DNA of 64,000 nucleotides. Source: an uncultured Alphaproteobacteria bacterium. GTDB taxonomy: Bacteria > Pseudomonadota > Alphaproteobacteria > HIMB59 > GCA-002718135. Both the position numbers and the translations under genes were made by a program. The notes beneath the pieces are model-generated. The model saw only the letters and a list, made by a program, of their open reading frames with translations. It searched no databases and was not told the DNA's origin. The stretch is taken from assembly GCA_902602515.1 (NCBI GenBank), contig CACKRG010000002.1, positions 179,761 to 243,760 on the forward strand, written 5' to 3'. Each line of letters opens with the position of its first letter. Position 1 is the first letter of the stretch. Below, piece after piece: positions 29,985 through 38,682 of the stretch.

Positions 29985-31031
29985 TTAATTCTTAAATATG
30001 TAAGCCTGTTCATTATCAATTTCTATTTCGACTGCAGACGATTGTTTTGGATTAAAGTCAGCAGGCATGTGGCTATGAACATGAACAACTTCATTATTAT
30101 TATCTAAAACAGATAAATGGATAAAGCTAAATGACCCCATTAATTTTGATGCCATAACGGTTCCCTTAATTCCATTAACTGGTGTTGGCTGTTTGTTTAG
30201 TTTTATACCTTGAGGTCTTATGTGTACAACAACTTTTTCACCTTCTAAATTTCCAGGTGTTTTAATTTTCCCAACCGGCGTGTAAATATGAGATTCTTTA
30301 ACGACACCTTGAAATTTATTTGTTTCACCAAAAAAACCTGTAACATATGAATTTTTTGGATTGTTATAGAGATCATTTGGAGTTCCTGACTGTACAATCG
30401 AACCTGATTTATCAAAAATATTTATATGATTTGAGATAAACATTGCTTCGAAAGGATCATGAGTGACTATAATTACAGACACATTTGATTTTTGTAAAAG
30501 ATGCAGCGTATCATCTCTCACCTCTTCTCGAAGGCTTAAATCCAAACTTGAAAAAGGCTCATCTAATAATAGTAAATCAGGTTGTGAAATTATAGATCGT
30601 GCAAGAGCAACTCTCTGTTGTTCACCACCACTTAACTCGTGTGGGTATTTATCTAGTGAATTTGGTAATTTTATTAATTCAATAATTTCATCAACATTAT
30701 TAGTTGAATTTTTAGCATTAGTTGGAAATCTCAAATTTTCTTTTACTGTCAAATGCGGGAATAAAGCGTAATCTTGAAATAAAAAACCAATTTTTCTTTT
30801 TTCTGTAGGTAAGTGTTTTGCTGTACTACTTACTTCTTCACCATTAATAATAATTTTCCCTGACTGTACTTTTTCAAGACCTGCTATAAGCTTTAATAAA
30901 GTAGTTTTTCCACTACCTGACGGTCCCAAAATACAAGAGATACTATCTTTATTGAGATTAAAATTAATATTATTTAAAATTTTTTTATTATTAATAGAGT
31001 GAGTAAGATCTTTAACTTCAACAGCAATCAT
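29985..31031 (-). CDS. Ferric iron ABC transporter ATPase (FutC/FbpC-like)
   Basis: A single ABC domain plus TOBE-like C-terminal domain (348 aa). Walker A is GPSGSGKTT, the signature LSGGEQQRVA, and Walker B LLLLDEPFSSLD. The C-terminal region (about 240-345) includes VHIRPQGI, typical of regulatory TOBE parts. It is encoded convergent to the permease with 3 bp between stops, so the transporter is split into two transcripts that must be coordinated. Confidence 0.88.
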   Translation of the reverse strand: MIAVEVKDLTHSINNKKILNNINFNLNKDSISCILGPSGSGKTTLLKLIAGLEKVQSGKIIINGEEVSSTAKHLPTEKRKIGFLFQDYALFPHLTVKENLRFPTNAKNSTNNVDEIIELIKLPNSLDKYPHELSGGEQQRVALARSIISQPDLLLLDEPFSSLDLSLREEVRDDTLHLLQKSNVSVIIVTHDPFEAMFISNHINIFDKSGSIVQSGTPNDLYNNPKNSYVTGFFGETNKFQGVVKESHIYTPVGKIKTPGNLEGEKVVVHIRPQGIKLNKQPTPVNGIKGTVMASKLMGSFSFIHLSVLDNNNEVVHVHSHMPADFNPKQSSAVEIEIDNEQAYIFKN

Positions 31032-31052
31032 AAAATACCTATTACACTAAAA

Positions 31053-31964
31053 TTAAACTTGAGGAAATTTATCTAAAATTTCACTTTCCCATTCAAGAAA
31101 CTTTTTAGATCTATTATCAGGACTTGGATGTGAACCCATAAATTCAGGCACCCTTCCTTCTTGTGCCGCCATCATTCTTTGCCATAGTTTAGCTGGCTCA
31201 TTAATATCAAATCCTGCAAGATTCATAAATCCCATACCTAGATAATCAGCTTCACTTTCCATTTTTCTACTAAAAGGAAGAAAAATCCCATACTTAACAA
31301 CTGAGTTGTAAACATTACCTCCGACATTTCCTACTTTAAAAGATTTATTTAAAAGTTCTGCATATCTACTTCGCGATATGCCTATAGTTGCCATTTGAAT
31401 CATAGACGCTTGGGTTAATTTTTCTACAGTGTGTCTTGCAAATGCATGCGCAATTTCATGCCCCATAACTGCTGCAATCCCATCATCATTTTTACAAACA
31501 GGAAGTATACCAGTATAGAAAGCAATTTTACCACCAGGCATACACCACGCATTTTTTGTATCAGATTCAATTAGTGCAAACTGCCAATTAAAATTTTCTA
31601 CAGGATTTTTTTCACGCTTATTAATATAAAATGTATCTAGAGAGGTATAAATTTCTGTTCCAATCTCCTCAATTTTTTTAGATTCATCTGTGTTATCCAA
31701 AAGAATTTTATCTTCTTTAGCTTTAGATAAAAATTTTGAATATGTTTTTTCAACTTCTTTATTTAGAGCTCTTTCATTTGGATAAACTTTCGGAAGACCA
31801 GCTACACCTCCGCCCATTAAAATTATAGGCAAGTTACTATCATATAAATTTAGCTGTTTTCTATTCGTTAGCGGTACTTGTGTACAAGCTGGTAAAATCA
31901 CAGAACCGCATAAAGAACAGCTTGCGCCAAAAACAAAGTTCCTTCTGTTTATTCTTGCTTCCAT
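31053..31964 (-). CDS. M48-family metalloprotease, Tat lipoprotein
   Basis: A periplasmic zinc protease (303 aa) of the M48/BepA-LoiP group, likely involved in envelope protein quality control. The N-terminus has a twin-arginine motif (NRRNFVFG) and a later lipobox (LPAC at about residue 27), suggesting a Tat-exported lipoprotein. The active site is HEIAHAFARH (HExxH), and the third ligand lies in SEADYLGMGFM. FMGSHPSPDNR is a conserved late block. It is 21 bp upstream of the iron ATPase gene. Confidence 0.88.
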   Translation of the reverse strand: MEARINRRNFVFGASCSLCGSVILPACTQVPLTNRKQLNLYDSNLPIILMGGGVAGLPKVYPNERALNKEVEKTYSKFLSKAKEDKILLDNTDESKKIEEIGTEIYTSLDTFYINKREKNPVENFNWQFALIESDTKNAWCMPGGKIAFYTGILPVCKNDDGIAAVMGHEIAHAFARHTVEKLTQASMIQMATIGISRSRYAELLNKSFKVGNVGGNVYNSVVKYGIFLPFSRKMESEADYLGMGFMNLAGFDINEPAKLWQRMMAAQEGRVPEFMGSHPSPDNRSKKFLEWESEILDKFPQV

Positions 31965-31993
31965 AATATTATTATATAGGTAATTTTATTTAT

Positions 31994-32974
31994 ATGAATA
32001 TTTTTAATTCAGTTAAAAAAGCAGAAATTCATGTTCATTTAGAGGCAACTATTACGCCAGATTTATGCAAAAAATTTGCCAAACGAAATAACCATCAAAT
32101 ATCCGAAGAAATTTTTGGTTCAAAGTACGCATACCAATGGGATGATTTTTATGATTTTATAAAAAAATATGACATTGTTACTTCTGTCATACATACCCCA
32201 GAAGATTATTTTGAATTAACGTATGAATATTTAAAAGATTGCGCGTCTAACAATGTTCTTTATGTCGAAGCGATGATTTCCTCAACTCATGCTAAAGAAA
32301 AAGGTATGACGTATCATTCTTTTATTGAAGGAGTCTACGAAGCTTCCAAAAAAGCTGAAGAAGATTATGGTATTGTTTCACGTTACATAATGAATGGGAT
32401 CAGACATTTAGGACAAGAGTCAGTACAAGGAACTGCTGAAGAAGTTTTAAATAATCCTCATCCATGTTTAGTGGGTTTTGGTTTGGCTGGTGATGAGCTT
32501 CATTTTCCTCCAAATTTATTTGTTGAAACATTTGATATGTTAAAAAAAGAAAATTTTCCAATTACCGTTCATGCAGGTGAATGGGATGGTCCAGAGAATA
32601 TAAGAAATGCTATTAAGCTTCTTCATCCAACAAGATTAGGTCATGGAGTTCGATCAATAGAGGATCCTGATTTAGTTAAAGAAATAATTGATAAGGATAT
32701 TATTCTAGAAACTTGTCCAACAAGTAATATTGCAACTAAAATTTACAAAGATTATGTAGATCATCCTGTGAAAACATTATTTGATCAAGGAGTAAAAGTA
32801 ACAGTGAATTCGGATGACCCTCCTTTTTTTAATGCAACGATAAACGGTGAATACAAAGTCATGGAAGATTTAGGCTTAAATGAAAAGGAACTAACCTCCC
32901 TTACTCATAACGCAATTAAGTATTCTTTTTGTGATAATGAAAATAAAAATAAATTATTAGCTAAATTAAACTAG
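31994..32974 (+). CDS. add: Adenosine deaminase
   Basis: A zinc amidohydrolase (326 aa) converting adenosine to inosine. Zinc ligands His13 and His15 (HVHLE), the catalytic HAGE motif, LGHGVRS (zinc His) and NSDDPPFF (catalytic Asp pair) are all present. Adenine deaminases are close relatives, so adenine is a possible substrate. It is the only plus-strand gene here and overlaps the convergent kinase by 14 bp. It complements the nucleoside transporter and PunA. Confidence 0.88.
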   Translation: MNIFNSVKKAEIHVHLEATITPDLCKKFAKRNNHQISEEIFGSKYAYQWDDFYDFIKKYDIVTSVIHTPEDYFELTYEYLKDCASNNVLYVEAMISSTHAKEKGMTYHSFIEGVYEASKKAEEDYGIVSRYIMNGIRHLGQESVQGTAEEVLNNPHPCLVGFGLAGDELHFPPNLFVETFDMLKKENFPITVHAGEWDGPENIRNAIKLLHPTRLGHGVRSIEDPDLVKEIIDKDIILETCPTSNIATKIYKDYVDHPVKTLFDQGVKVTVNSDDPPFFNATINGEYKVMEDLGLNEKELTSLTHNAIKYSFCDNENKNKLLAKLN

Positions 32975-33935
32975 ATAATTTTACTAAAGGTCTTGCACCA
33001 TAATGCGAAATAATTTCTGCAGCAGCAATTGATGCATAATTACCGCATTCATCCATTGCTTTACCTTTAGAATAACCAAATAAAAAACCAGCTGCAAATA
33101 AATCCCCAGCTCCAGTTGTATCTACAACTTTTTCTACTTTTTTTGCAGCAACTTCAGTGATGTCATTACCAGAAACAATAACTGATCCACTACTTCCTTT
33201 GGTAATAGCAGCAATTATATTTAATGATTTTGCATATTCTAGACCTTCTTCAAAACTTTCTGTTTGTGCCATTGCTTTGATTTCATCTTCATTAGCAAAA
33301 AGAATATCAACATTCTCAGTTATTAATTCTTTAAAAGAGTCTCTGTGTCTATCAACACAAAAAAGATCAGATAAAGTAAATGCAATTTTTTGATTATCGG
33401 CTTTGCAAATATCTACCATTTTTTTCATAGCCTTTTTTGCATTCTCATTGTCCCACAAGTAACCTTCCAAATATGCAATCTTATGATTTTTAATATCATC
33501 CTCTTTTATATCTTCAGGTCCTATTAATGTCCCAGCACCAAGAAAAGTACACATTGTTCTTGTTCCATCTTCTTCAACAAAAATTGTACAACATCCAGTT
33601 GAAATATCAGGAGATGTAAATCCCAATGGAAATTTTAGTCCTTCCCGGATCATATCTTTTTGAAGGTATACTCCAATTTCATCATTTTTAATTTTTCCAA
33701 TAAAACTTCCATTACCGCCAAAAGAGGTGATACCAAACATGGAGTTACCAAGCGAACCTCCACCAGCCATTTCTCTAATAGAATAACTTTCATGCAAATT
33801 ATTTTTTAAATTTTCATCAATAAGATTCATAGAATCTCTATTAATTTCATGTTTTTCAATTTCACTTTGATTGGAAGGAATTATGGCATCTACCATAGCA
33901 TTTCCAATTCCAACTACGTCTAATTTATCACTCAT
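32961..33935 (-). CDS. PfkB-family kinase, probable adenosine kinase
   Basis: A 324-aa ribokinase-fold kinase. The N-terminal GNAMVDAI and GGSLGNS motifs and the C-terminal DTTGAGDLFAAGFL signature (catalytic Asp, anion hole) are intact. The sequence resembles the adenosine kinase-like group of Alphaproteobacteria (TGCCTIFVEEDGTRTMCTFLGA). Adenosine to AMP is the likely reaction, competing with the convergent adenosine deaminase; a sugar substrate is not excluded. It overlaps the DMT gene by 4 bp. Confidence 0.8.
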   Translation of the reverse strand: MSDKLDVVGIGNAMVDAIIPSNQSEIEKHEINRDSMNLIDENLKNNLHESYSIREMAGGGSLGNSMFGITSFGGNGSFIGKIKNDEIGVYLQKDMIREGLKFPLGFTSPDISTGCCTIFVEEDGTRTMCTFLGAGTLIGPEDIKEDDIKNHKIAYLEGYLWDNENAKKAMKKMVDICKADNQKIAFTLSDLFCVDRHRDSFKELITENVDILFANEDEIKAMAQTESFEEGLEYAKSLNIIAAITKGSSGSVIVSGNDITEVAAKKVEKVVDTTGAGDLFAAGFLFGYSKGKAMDECGNYASIAAAEIISHYGARPLVKLSSLI

Positions 33936-34816
33936 TTTTGTTTAATAATTATTGGTACTAACTGTACTATAATGACTCCAATAAATATTGCAAGGCATCC
34001 AAGTATTTTTTGTGTGTCTAAAACTTGATTTAAAAGTATCCAACCTGCTATTGCAGCAAAGACTGACTCCATTGATAAAATAATAGCTGCAGGAGCAGGA
34101 TTAGCTTTATTTTGAGCAATAATTTGAAGTGTATACCCAATGCCAGCAGAAAAAATACCCGTATATAAAATCTCAAACCATTCAATTTGCATATTGGAGA
34201 GCTTTGGGTCCTCCCACATAAAAGCTAGGATCATAGATAAAATAAAAACAATAAAGTACTGAATACTTCCAAATAAAAAAGGACTGTTGAGTTCTTTTAT
34301 AAAAATATCGATACAAATGATATGTAAGGCAAAAAACAAAGCAGCGATAAACAAAAGTGAATCTGATTGTTGAATTTCAACTGATTGATTTGAGGATAAA
34401 AGATATGATCCATACAAACAAAGTAAAATGGCAATCCAGATAATCCAGTGTACCTGTTTTTTAATTATGAATCTTGAAATTATACCAACAAAGGGAACGT
34501 AGAGAGTGCTAAGAAAAGCAGCATTTGATATTAATGATTTTTGTAAAGCGTATTGTTGAAGACCCATACCACCAAAAAGAAAAAAACCTGTAGCCAAACA
34601 AAGATAAACTTTTTTTCTATCACTTAATATTTTAACAATATTTTGTTGTTCTAGATAAATCGCGAACGGAATTACTGTTAAAAAAGCAAAAAAGAATCTT
34701 CCAAAACTAAAAGTAAAAGGACCTATGGCTCCCATTCCAGTAGTTTGGCTTACAAAAGCAGTTCCCCATATAAGTGAGGCAATTAACATAAGTATGTTAG
34801 CTCTTGTATGACTCAT
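33932..34816 (-). CDS. EamA/DMT-family transporter
   Basis: A 294-aa inner-membrane protein with about ten hydrophobic segments in two EamA repeats. The first repeat begins with MLIASLIWGTAFVSQ and the second contains GIFSAGIGYTLQIIAQ. Such proteins export or import small metabolites such as amino acids or nucleosides; the substrate cannot be read from sequence. It follows the YejA-like gene by 21 bp and overlaps the kinase, so purine-related transport is possible. Confidence 0.82.
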   Translation of the reverse strand: MSHTRANILMLIASLIWGTAFVSQTTGMGAIGPFTFSFGRFFFAFLTVIPFAIYLEQQNIVKILSDRKKVYLCLATGFFLFGGMGLQQYALQKSLISNAAFLSTLYVPFVGIISRFIIKKQVHWIIWIAILLCLYGSYLLSSNQSVEIQQSDSLLFIAALFFALHIICIDIFIKELNSPFLFGSIQYFIVFILSMILAFMWEDPKLSNMQIEWFEILYTGIFSAGIGYTLQIIAQNKANPAPAAIILSMESVFAAIAGWILLNQVLDTQKILGCLAIFIGVIIVQLVPIIIKQK

Positions 34817-34837
34817 AAAAATATTTGATTACTTATT

Positions 34838-36628
34838 TTATTGTTTATCTTTATTAATCCACCAAGACTCAATTACAATTCCGTACAGTGGAATTTCGTC
34901 TGGATATTCAAAAAAATCCCAATAAGCAATTCTGTCTTTGTTGCTATGATAAAGAGGAACTACGTAGTGACCCCATAACAATACTCTATCAAGTGCGTGA
35001 ATCGCCGTTGTTAATTCTTCTCTATTAGTAGCACTAATTAGTTTTTCAATTAATGCATCGACTGCTGGACTATTAATACCAGGATAATTCCTACTTCCAT
35101 CTTTTTGACCAACTTCTGATCCCCAATAAAATTGTTGCTCATTTCCTGGACTTAAACTGACTCCCCAATATCTTTTAATCATATCAAAGTCATAACTTAA
35201 CAAACGTTCTTGATACTGTGATGAATCAACAGTTCTTACATCCATTGTAATGCCAAGTTTTTTTAAATTACTTTGATAGGCTAAGGCAATCTTCTCATCA
35301 GATGGACTGACGATCAAAAACTCAAACTTGAATTCCGTTCCATCTTTTATGAGTTTGCCATTTTCAACAAACCATCCCTCTTTCTCGAGTATTTCTTTTG
35401 CTTTCAATAAATTTTTACGATCATTACCACTGCCATCCGTAATAGGTGGAATAAATGTTTCCGTAAATACCTCTGCTGGAATTTCATCTTTCCATACATT
35501 CAATAATTCTAACTCATTTTTTGATGGTAAGCCTGAAGAAGCTAATGGTGAATTATCAAAATAACTATCTGTTCTCACATATGCATTTTGATATATTGTT
35601 TTATTAATCCATTCATGATCATAGGCATAACTTAAAGCAAGTCTTACATTTCTATTATTAAATATGTCACGTCTTGTATTCATCACAAGACCATTCATTC
35701 CAACAGGTCTATCGTTATTCATTTCTGTCAGTATTACCTCACCATTCTGGACAGCTTTGAAATCATATTCTGATAACCAACGTTTAACGTTGTATTCTCT
35801 TCTAAAATCGTATTCACCAACCTTAAAAGCTTCAACTAAGACATTTGAGTCTTTGTAATAATCATAAATAATTGTATCAAAATTATAGAGACCTTTATTT
35901 ACCGGTAAATCTTTTGCCCAATAATCTTCAACACGTTTGTATTTTATTTGACGTCCTGGATCGAGACTATCAACTTGGTATGGACCGCTGCCTAGAGGAA
36001 TATCTAAAAATGTTTTTGTAACATCAAGATTTTCATAAAACTTTTTTGGAATAATAGGAAGAAAGCCTGCAATAATAAGAGGCAATTCTTTATCTTCATT
36101 ATTTTCAAAAATCATTTTTATTCCATCATTTCCAATCAATTCAGTTTTAATAACTTTGCCATAAGTTTTTTTCTGATTTGGAGTACCTTTTGTTTGAAAC
36201 GTTTCTAAACTAAACAATACGTCATCACGTGTTATTGGTGAGCCATCATGAAAAGTTGCATTTGAATTTAAATAAAAAGTTATAGAGGATCTATCTTCAG
36301 GTAATTCTACTTTTTCAGCTATTAAACCATAAAGAGAGAATGCTTCATCCCATACTCTTCTCATCAAAGTATCATTAACATAGCCAAGACCAGCTGCTTT
36401 GGAACCTTTAAAAGCTACTCTATTTAAATTATCAAAAGAACCATATGATCCAAATTTTACAGTACCACCCTTAGGTGCGTTTGGATTTACATAATCTAGA
36501 TATTCAAAATCACTGGCATACTTTGGTGTTCCATGCATTGCAATGCCGTGTATCTTTTCACTGTAAGCGTGTTTGTTAAGTGAAATTATTAAAGTAAAAA
36601 AAGCAAAAATTATGAGAATTTTTTTCAT
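34838..36628 (-). CDS. Peptide/opine-type ABC substrate-binding protein (YejA-like)
   Basis: A large family 5 binding protein (596 aa) with a signal peptide of about 23 residues. The mature start IHGIAMHGTPKYASDFEYLDYVNPNAPKGG is the mark of the YejA branch, which binds oligopeptides and microcin C-like compounds. TFHDGSPITRDDVLFSLE and RNVRLALSYAYD are conserved family 5 blocks. No yejB, yejE or yejF is next to it, so the permeases must be elsewhere in the genome. Confidence 0.88.
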   Translation of the reverse strand: MKKILIIFAFFTLIISLNKHAYSEKIHGIAMHGTPKYASDFEYLDYVNPNAPKGGTVKFGSYGSFDNLNRVAFKGSKAAGLGYVNDTLMRRVWDEAFSLYGLIAEKVELPEDRSSITFYLNSNATFHDGSPITRDDVLFSLETFQTKGTPNQKKTYGKVIKTELIGNDGIKMIFENNEDKELPLIIAGFLPIIPKKFYENLDVTKTFLDIPLGSGPYQVDSLDPGRQIKYKRVEDYWAKDLPVNKGLYNFDTIIYDYYKDSNVLVEAFKVGEYDFRREYNVKRWLSEYDFKAVQNGEVILTEMNNDRPVGMNGLVMNTRRDIFNNRNVRLALSYAYDHEWINKTIYQNAYVRTDSYFDNSPLASSGLPSKNELELLNVWKDEIPAEVFTETFIPPITDGSGNDRKNLLKAKEILEKEGWFVENGKLIKDGTEFKFEFLIVSPSDEKIALAYQSNLKKLGITMDVRTVDSSQYQERLLSYDFDMIKRYWGVSLSPGNEQQFYWGSEVGQKDGSRNYPGINSPAVDALIEKLISATNREELTTAIHALDRVLLWGHYVVPLYHSNKDRIAYWDFFEYPDEIPLYGIVIESWWINKDKQ

Positions 36629-36696
36629 TTATATATTCTATCAAAAAAAAGACATATTTGTAATGAAATATAAATTTAAAAAAATATATATTCTAA

Positions 36697-37104
36697 ATGC
36701 AAATCTTGAAATTTATTACTACACTCACAATCCTATCCATTGGTCCGGGTATTCATGCAGCAGAAGTTGATATTTTTAAAGGTATGAAATTATATGCTGA
36801 AAATTGTGCTGGATGTCATATGGGTAATTTAGCTGGTCATGAAGAGTGGAATAAATCGTTAGATGAAGATGGTCATCGAAGAGCTCCTCCTCTCAATGGC
36901 ACAGGTCATACATGGCACCATTCCCCAGAGTATTTATTTCATGTAATTAAATATGGTTTTAAAAAAATAATTCCTGATTATGAAGGTAAAATGCTTGCTA
37001 ATGATACGTTATCAGATGACGATGTTTGGTCCATTCTTGAATTTATTAAAAGTACATGGCCAGAAAAAATACTAAATAAATATAATTCCCATTTTAAAAG
37101 CTAA
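36697..37104 (+). CDS. Periplasmic class I cytochrome c
   Basis: A 135-aa mono-haem cytochrome with a signal peptide (about 1-21, ends IHA). The haem site is CAGCH and the likely Met ligand is in YEGKM, with the C-terminal helix LSDDDVWSILEFIKSTWP. The APPLNGTGHTWHHSPEYLFHVIKYG block is typical of small alphaproteobacterial cytochromes. It lies 51 bp upstream of msrPQ on the same strand, so it may take part in electron flow around methionine sulfoxide repair; that link is inferred from position. Confidence 0.85.
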   Translation: MQILKFITTLTILSIGPGIHAAEVDIFKGMKLYAENCAGCHMGNLAGHEEWNKSLDEDGHRRAPPLNGTGHTWHHSPEYLFHVIKYGFKKIIPDYEGKMLANDTLSDDDVWSILEFIKSTWPEKILNKYNSHFKS

Positions 37105-37108
37105 GATT

Positions 37109-37130
37109 ATTGAAGCAAATCTTCAATTTT
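37109..37130 (+). terminator. Weak terminator-like hairpin after cytochrome c
   Basis: ATTGAAG (37109-37115) pairs with CTTCAAT (37121-37127) across a 5-nt loop, followed by TTT. The stem is A/T-rich and short, so it may be a weak or leaky terminator between the cytochrome gene and msrP. Confidence 0.45.
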
Positions 37131-37155
37131 AATATTTAAGATATATATTATTATT

Positions 37156-38073
37156 ATGAAAATTTTAGGATCTGAAATCACACCCTATAAGACATATTTA
37201 AATAGACGTAAGTTTATAAAGGGATCTTTAGCTAGCGCCATGCTAGCAACGATTACCTCATCAGCATTTGCAAACCACGATAGTGATCTTTCAATTTATA
37301 CTAAAAATCTAAATGAAAACGATAAACTTAATTCTTACGAAGAAATCACAACCTACAATAATTTTTATGAGTTTGGGACTCATAAAAAACATCCCCATTT
37401 AAATTCTGGAAATTTTAAACCTAGGCCATGGACAATAAAAATAGATGGTCTTGTGAAAAAGCCTCAAACATTTGATTTAGAAAAAATTTTATCAAATGTA
37501 ACAATAGAAGATAGAGTTTATCGATTGAGATGTGTTGAAGCATGGTCCATGGTTATTCCTTGGCAAGGTTTTCAGTTATCTGAACTTATAAAAATGGCCG
37601 AACCTTTAAGTTCAGCAAAGTATGTTCAGTTTGTAACTGTTTTCAGGCCGGAAGAAATGCCAGGTCAGCAAAAGAGAACAATTATTTGGCCATATAGAGA
37701 AGGGCTACGAATGGATGAAGCAATGAATCCCCTTACAATACTAGCAACTGGATTGTATGGTCATGAAATGCCTAATCAAAATGGTGCACCTATAAGATTG
37801 GTTGTTCCATGGAAGTATGGTTTCAAATCAATTAAATCAATTGTGGAAATTAGATTTTTAGATACTCAACCGGAAACATCTTGGGAAACTTTAGCTCCTT
37901 GGGAATATGGTTTTTATGCTAATGTTAATCCTAATGTTAATCATCCAAGATGGAGTCAAGGAACAGAAAGACGAATTGGAGAGTTTAAAAGAAGAGAAAC
38001 AATTATGTTTAATGGCTATGAAGAAGAAGTAGCACATCTCTATAAAGATTTAGATTTGACTAAATTTTATTAA
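37156..38073 (+). CDS. msrP: Protein-methionine-sulfoxide reductase catalytic subunit
   Basis: A periplasmic molybdoenzyme (305 aa) that reduces methionine sulfoxide in oxidised proteins. A Tat signal (LNRRKFIKG, cleavage near AFA) exports it folded. The molybdenum ligand is Cys126 in YRLRCVEAWSMVIPW, and RPWTIKIDGLV plus GHEMPNQNGAPIRLVVPWKYGFKS are family hallmarks. The msrQ start lies 3 bp after its stop, making the standard MsrPQ pair. Confidence 0.95.
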   Translation: MKILGSEITPYKTYLNRRKFIKGSLASAMLATITSSAFANHDSDLSIYTKNLNENDKLNSYEEITTYNNFYEFGTHKKHPHLNSGNFKPRPWTIKIDGLVKKPQTFDLEKILSNVTIEDRVYRLRCVEAWSMVIPWQGFQLSELIKMAEPLSSAKYVQFVTVFRPEEMPGQQKRTIIWPYREGLRMDEAMNPLTILATGLYGHEMPNQNGAPIRLVVPWKYGFKSIKSIVEIRFLDTQPETSWETLAPWEYGFYANVNPNVNHPRWSQGTERRIGEFKRRETIMFNGYEEEVAHLYKDLDLTKFY

Positions 38074-38076
38074 TGA

Positions 38077-38682
38077 ATGTTTTCAACAAGAAATTTTAAC
38101 CGCAGTAAACCTGTCTTATTTATTTTGATTCTATTTCCAAGTCTACTCTGGGCGTACCAATTTGTTACTGGGAATCTTGGAGTAAATCCAATTGAAAAAC
38201 TAATGGATGAGTTAGGTCTAATGGCACTCAGATTAATAATAATAACTCTTATGATTACTACTCTATCAAATATTAAACCTTTAAAATCGATAGTTGTATT
38301 ACGAAGAATGATTGGACTTTTTTCTTTCTATTATGTCTGTTTGCATTTTTCCACTTACATCATTTTAGACCATTTTTTAGATATGCAATTTATCATACAA
38401 GATATTATAAAAAGACCATTCATAACTTTTGGTTTTATAAGTTTTCTTTTTCTAATCCCGCTTGCTAGCACTTCAACAAACAATATGATTAAACGACTAG
38501 GTTTTAAATTATGGAAGAAAATTCATTATTTAATTTATCCAGTAGCCATTCTAGCTAGTATGCATTTTTATGTTTTAGTTCGCGCTGATAAAACTGAACC
38601 AGTCATTTATATGGGAATAATCATCCTCTTGTTACTTCACAGAATATTTAAAAGACTTACTCGTCCTCAGTTGGCTCAGTAA
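38077..38682 (+). CDS. msrQ: Membrane haem subunit MsrQ
   Basis: A 201-aa haem b membrane protein (YedZ family) with about six membrane segments that passes electrons from quinol or flavin to MsrP. Haem-ligand histidines are visible in YVCLHFSTY and in KKIHYLIYPVAILASMHF, and LRRMIGLFSFYY is conserved. Its end overlaps the convergent MFS gene by 26 bp. Confidence 0.93.
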   Translation: MFSTRNFNRSKPVLFILILFPSLLWAYQFVTGNLGVNPIEKLMDELGLMALRLIIITLMITTLSNIKPLKSIVVLRRMIGLFSFYYVCLHFSTYIILDHFLDMQFIIQDIIKRPFITFGFISFLFLIPLASTSTNNMIKRLGFKLWKKIHYLIYPVAILASMHFYVLVRADKTEPVIYMGIIILLLLHRIFKRLTRPQLAQ

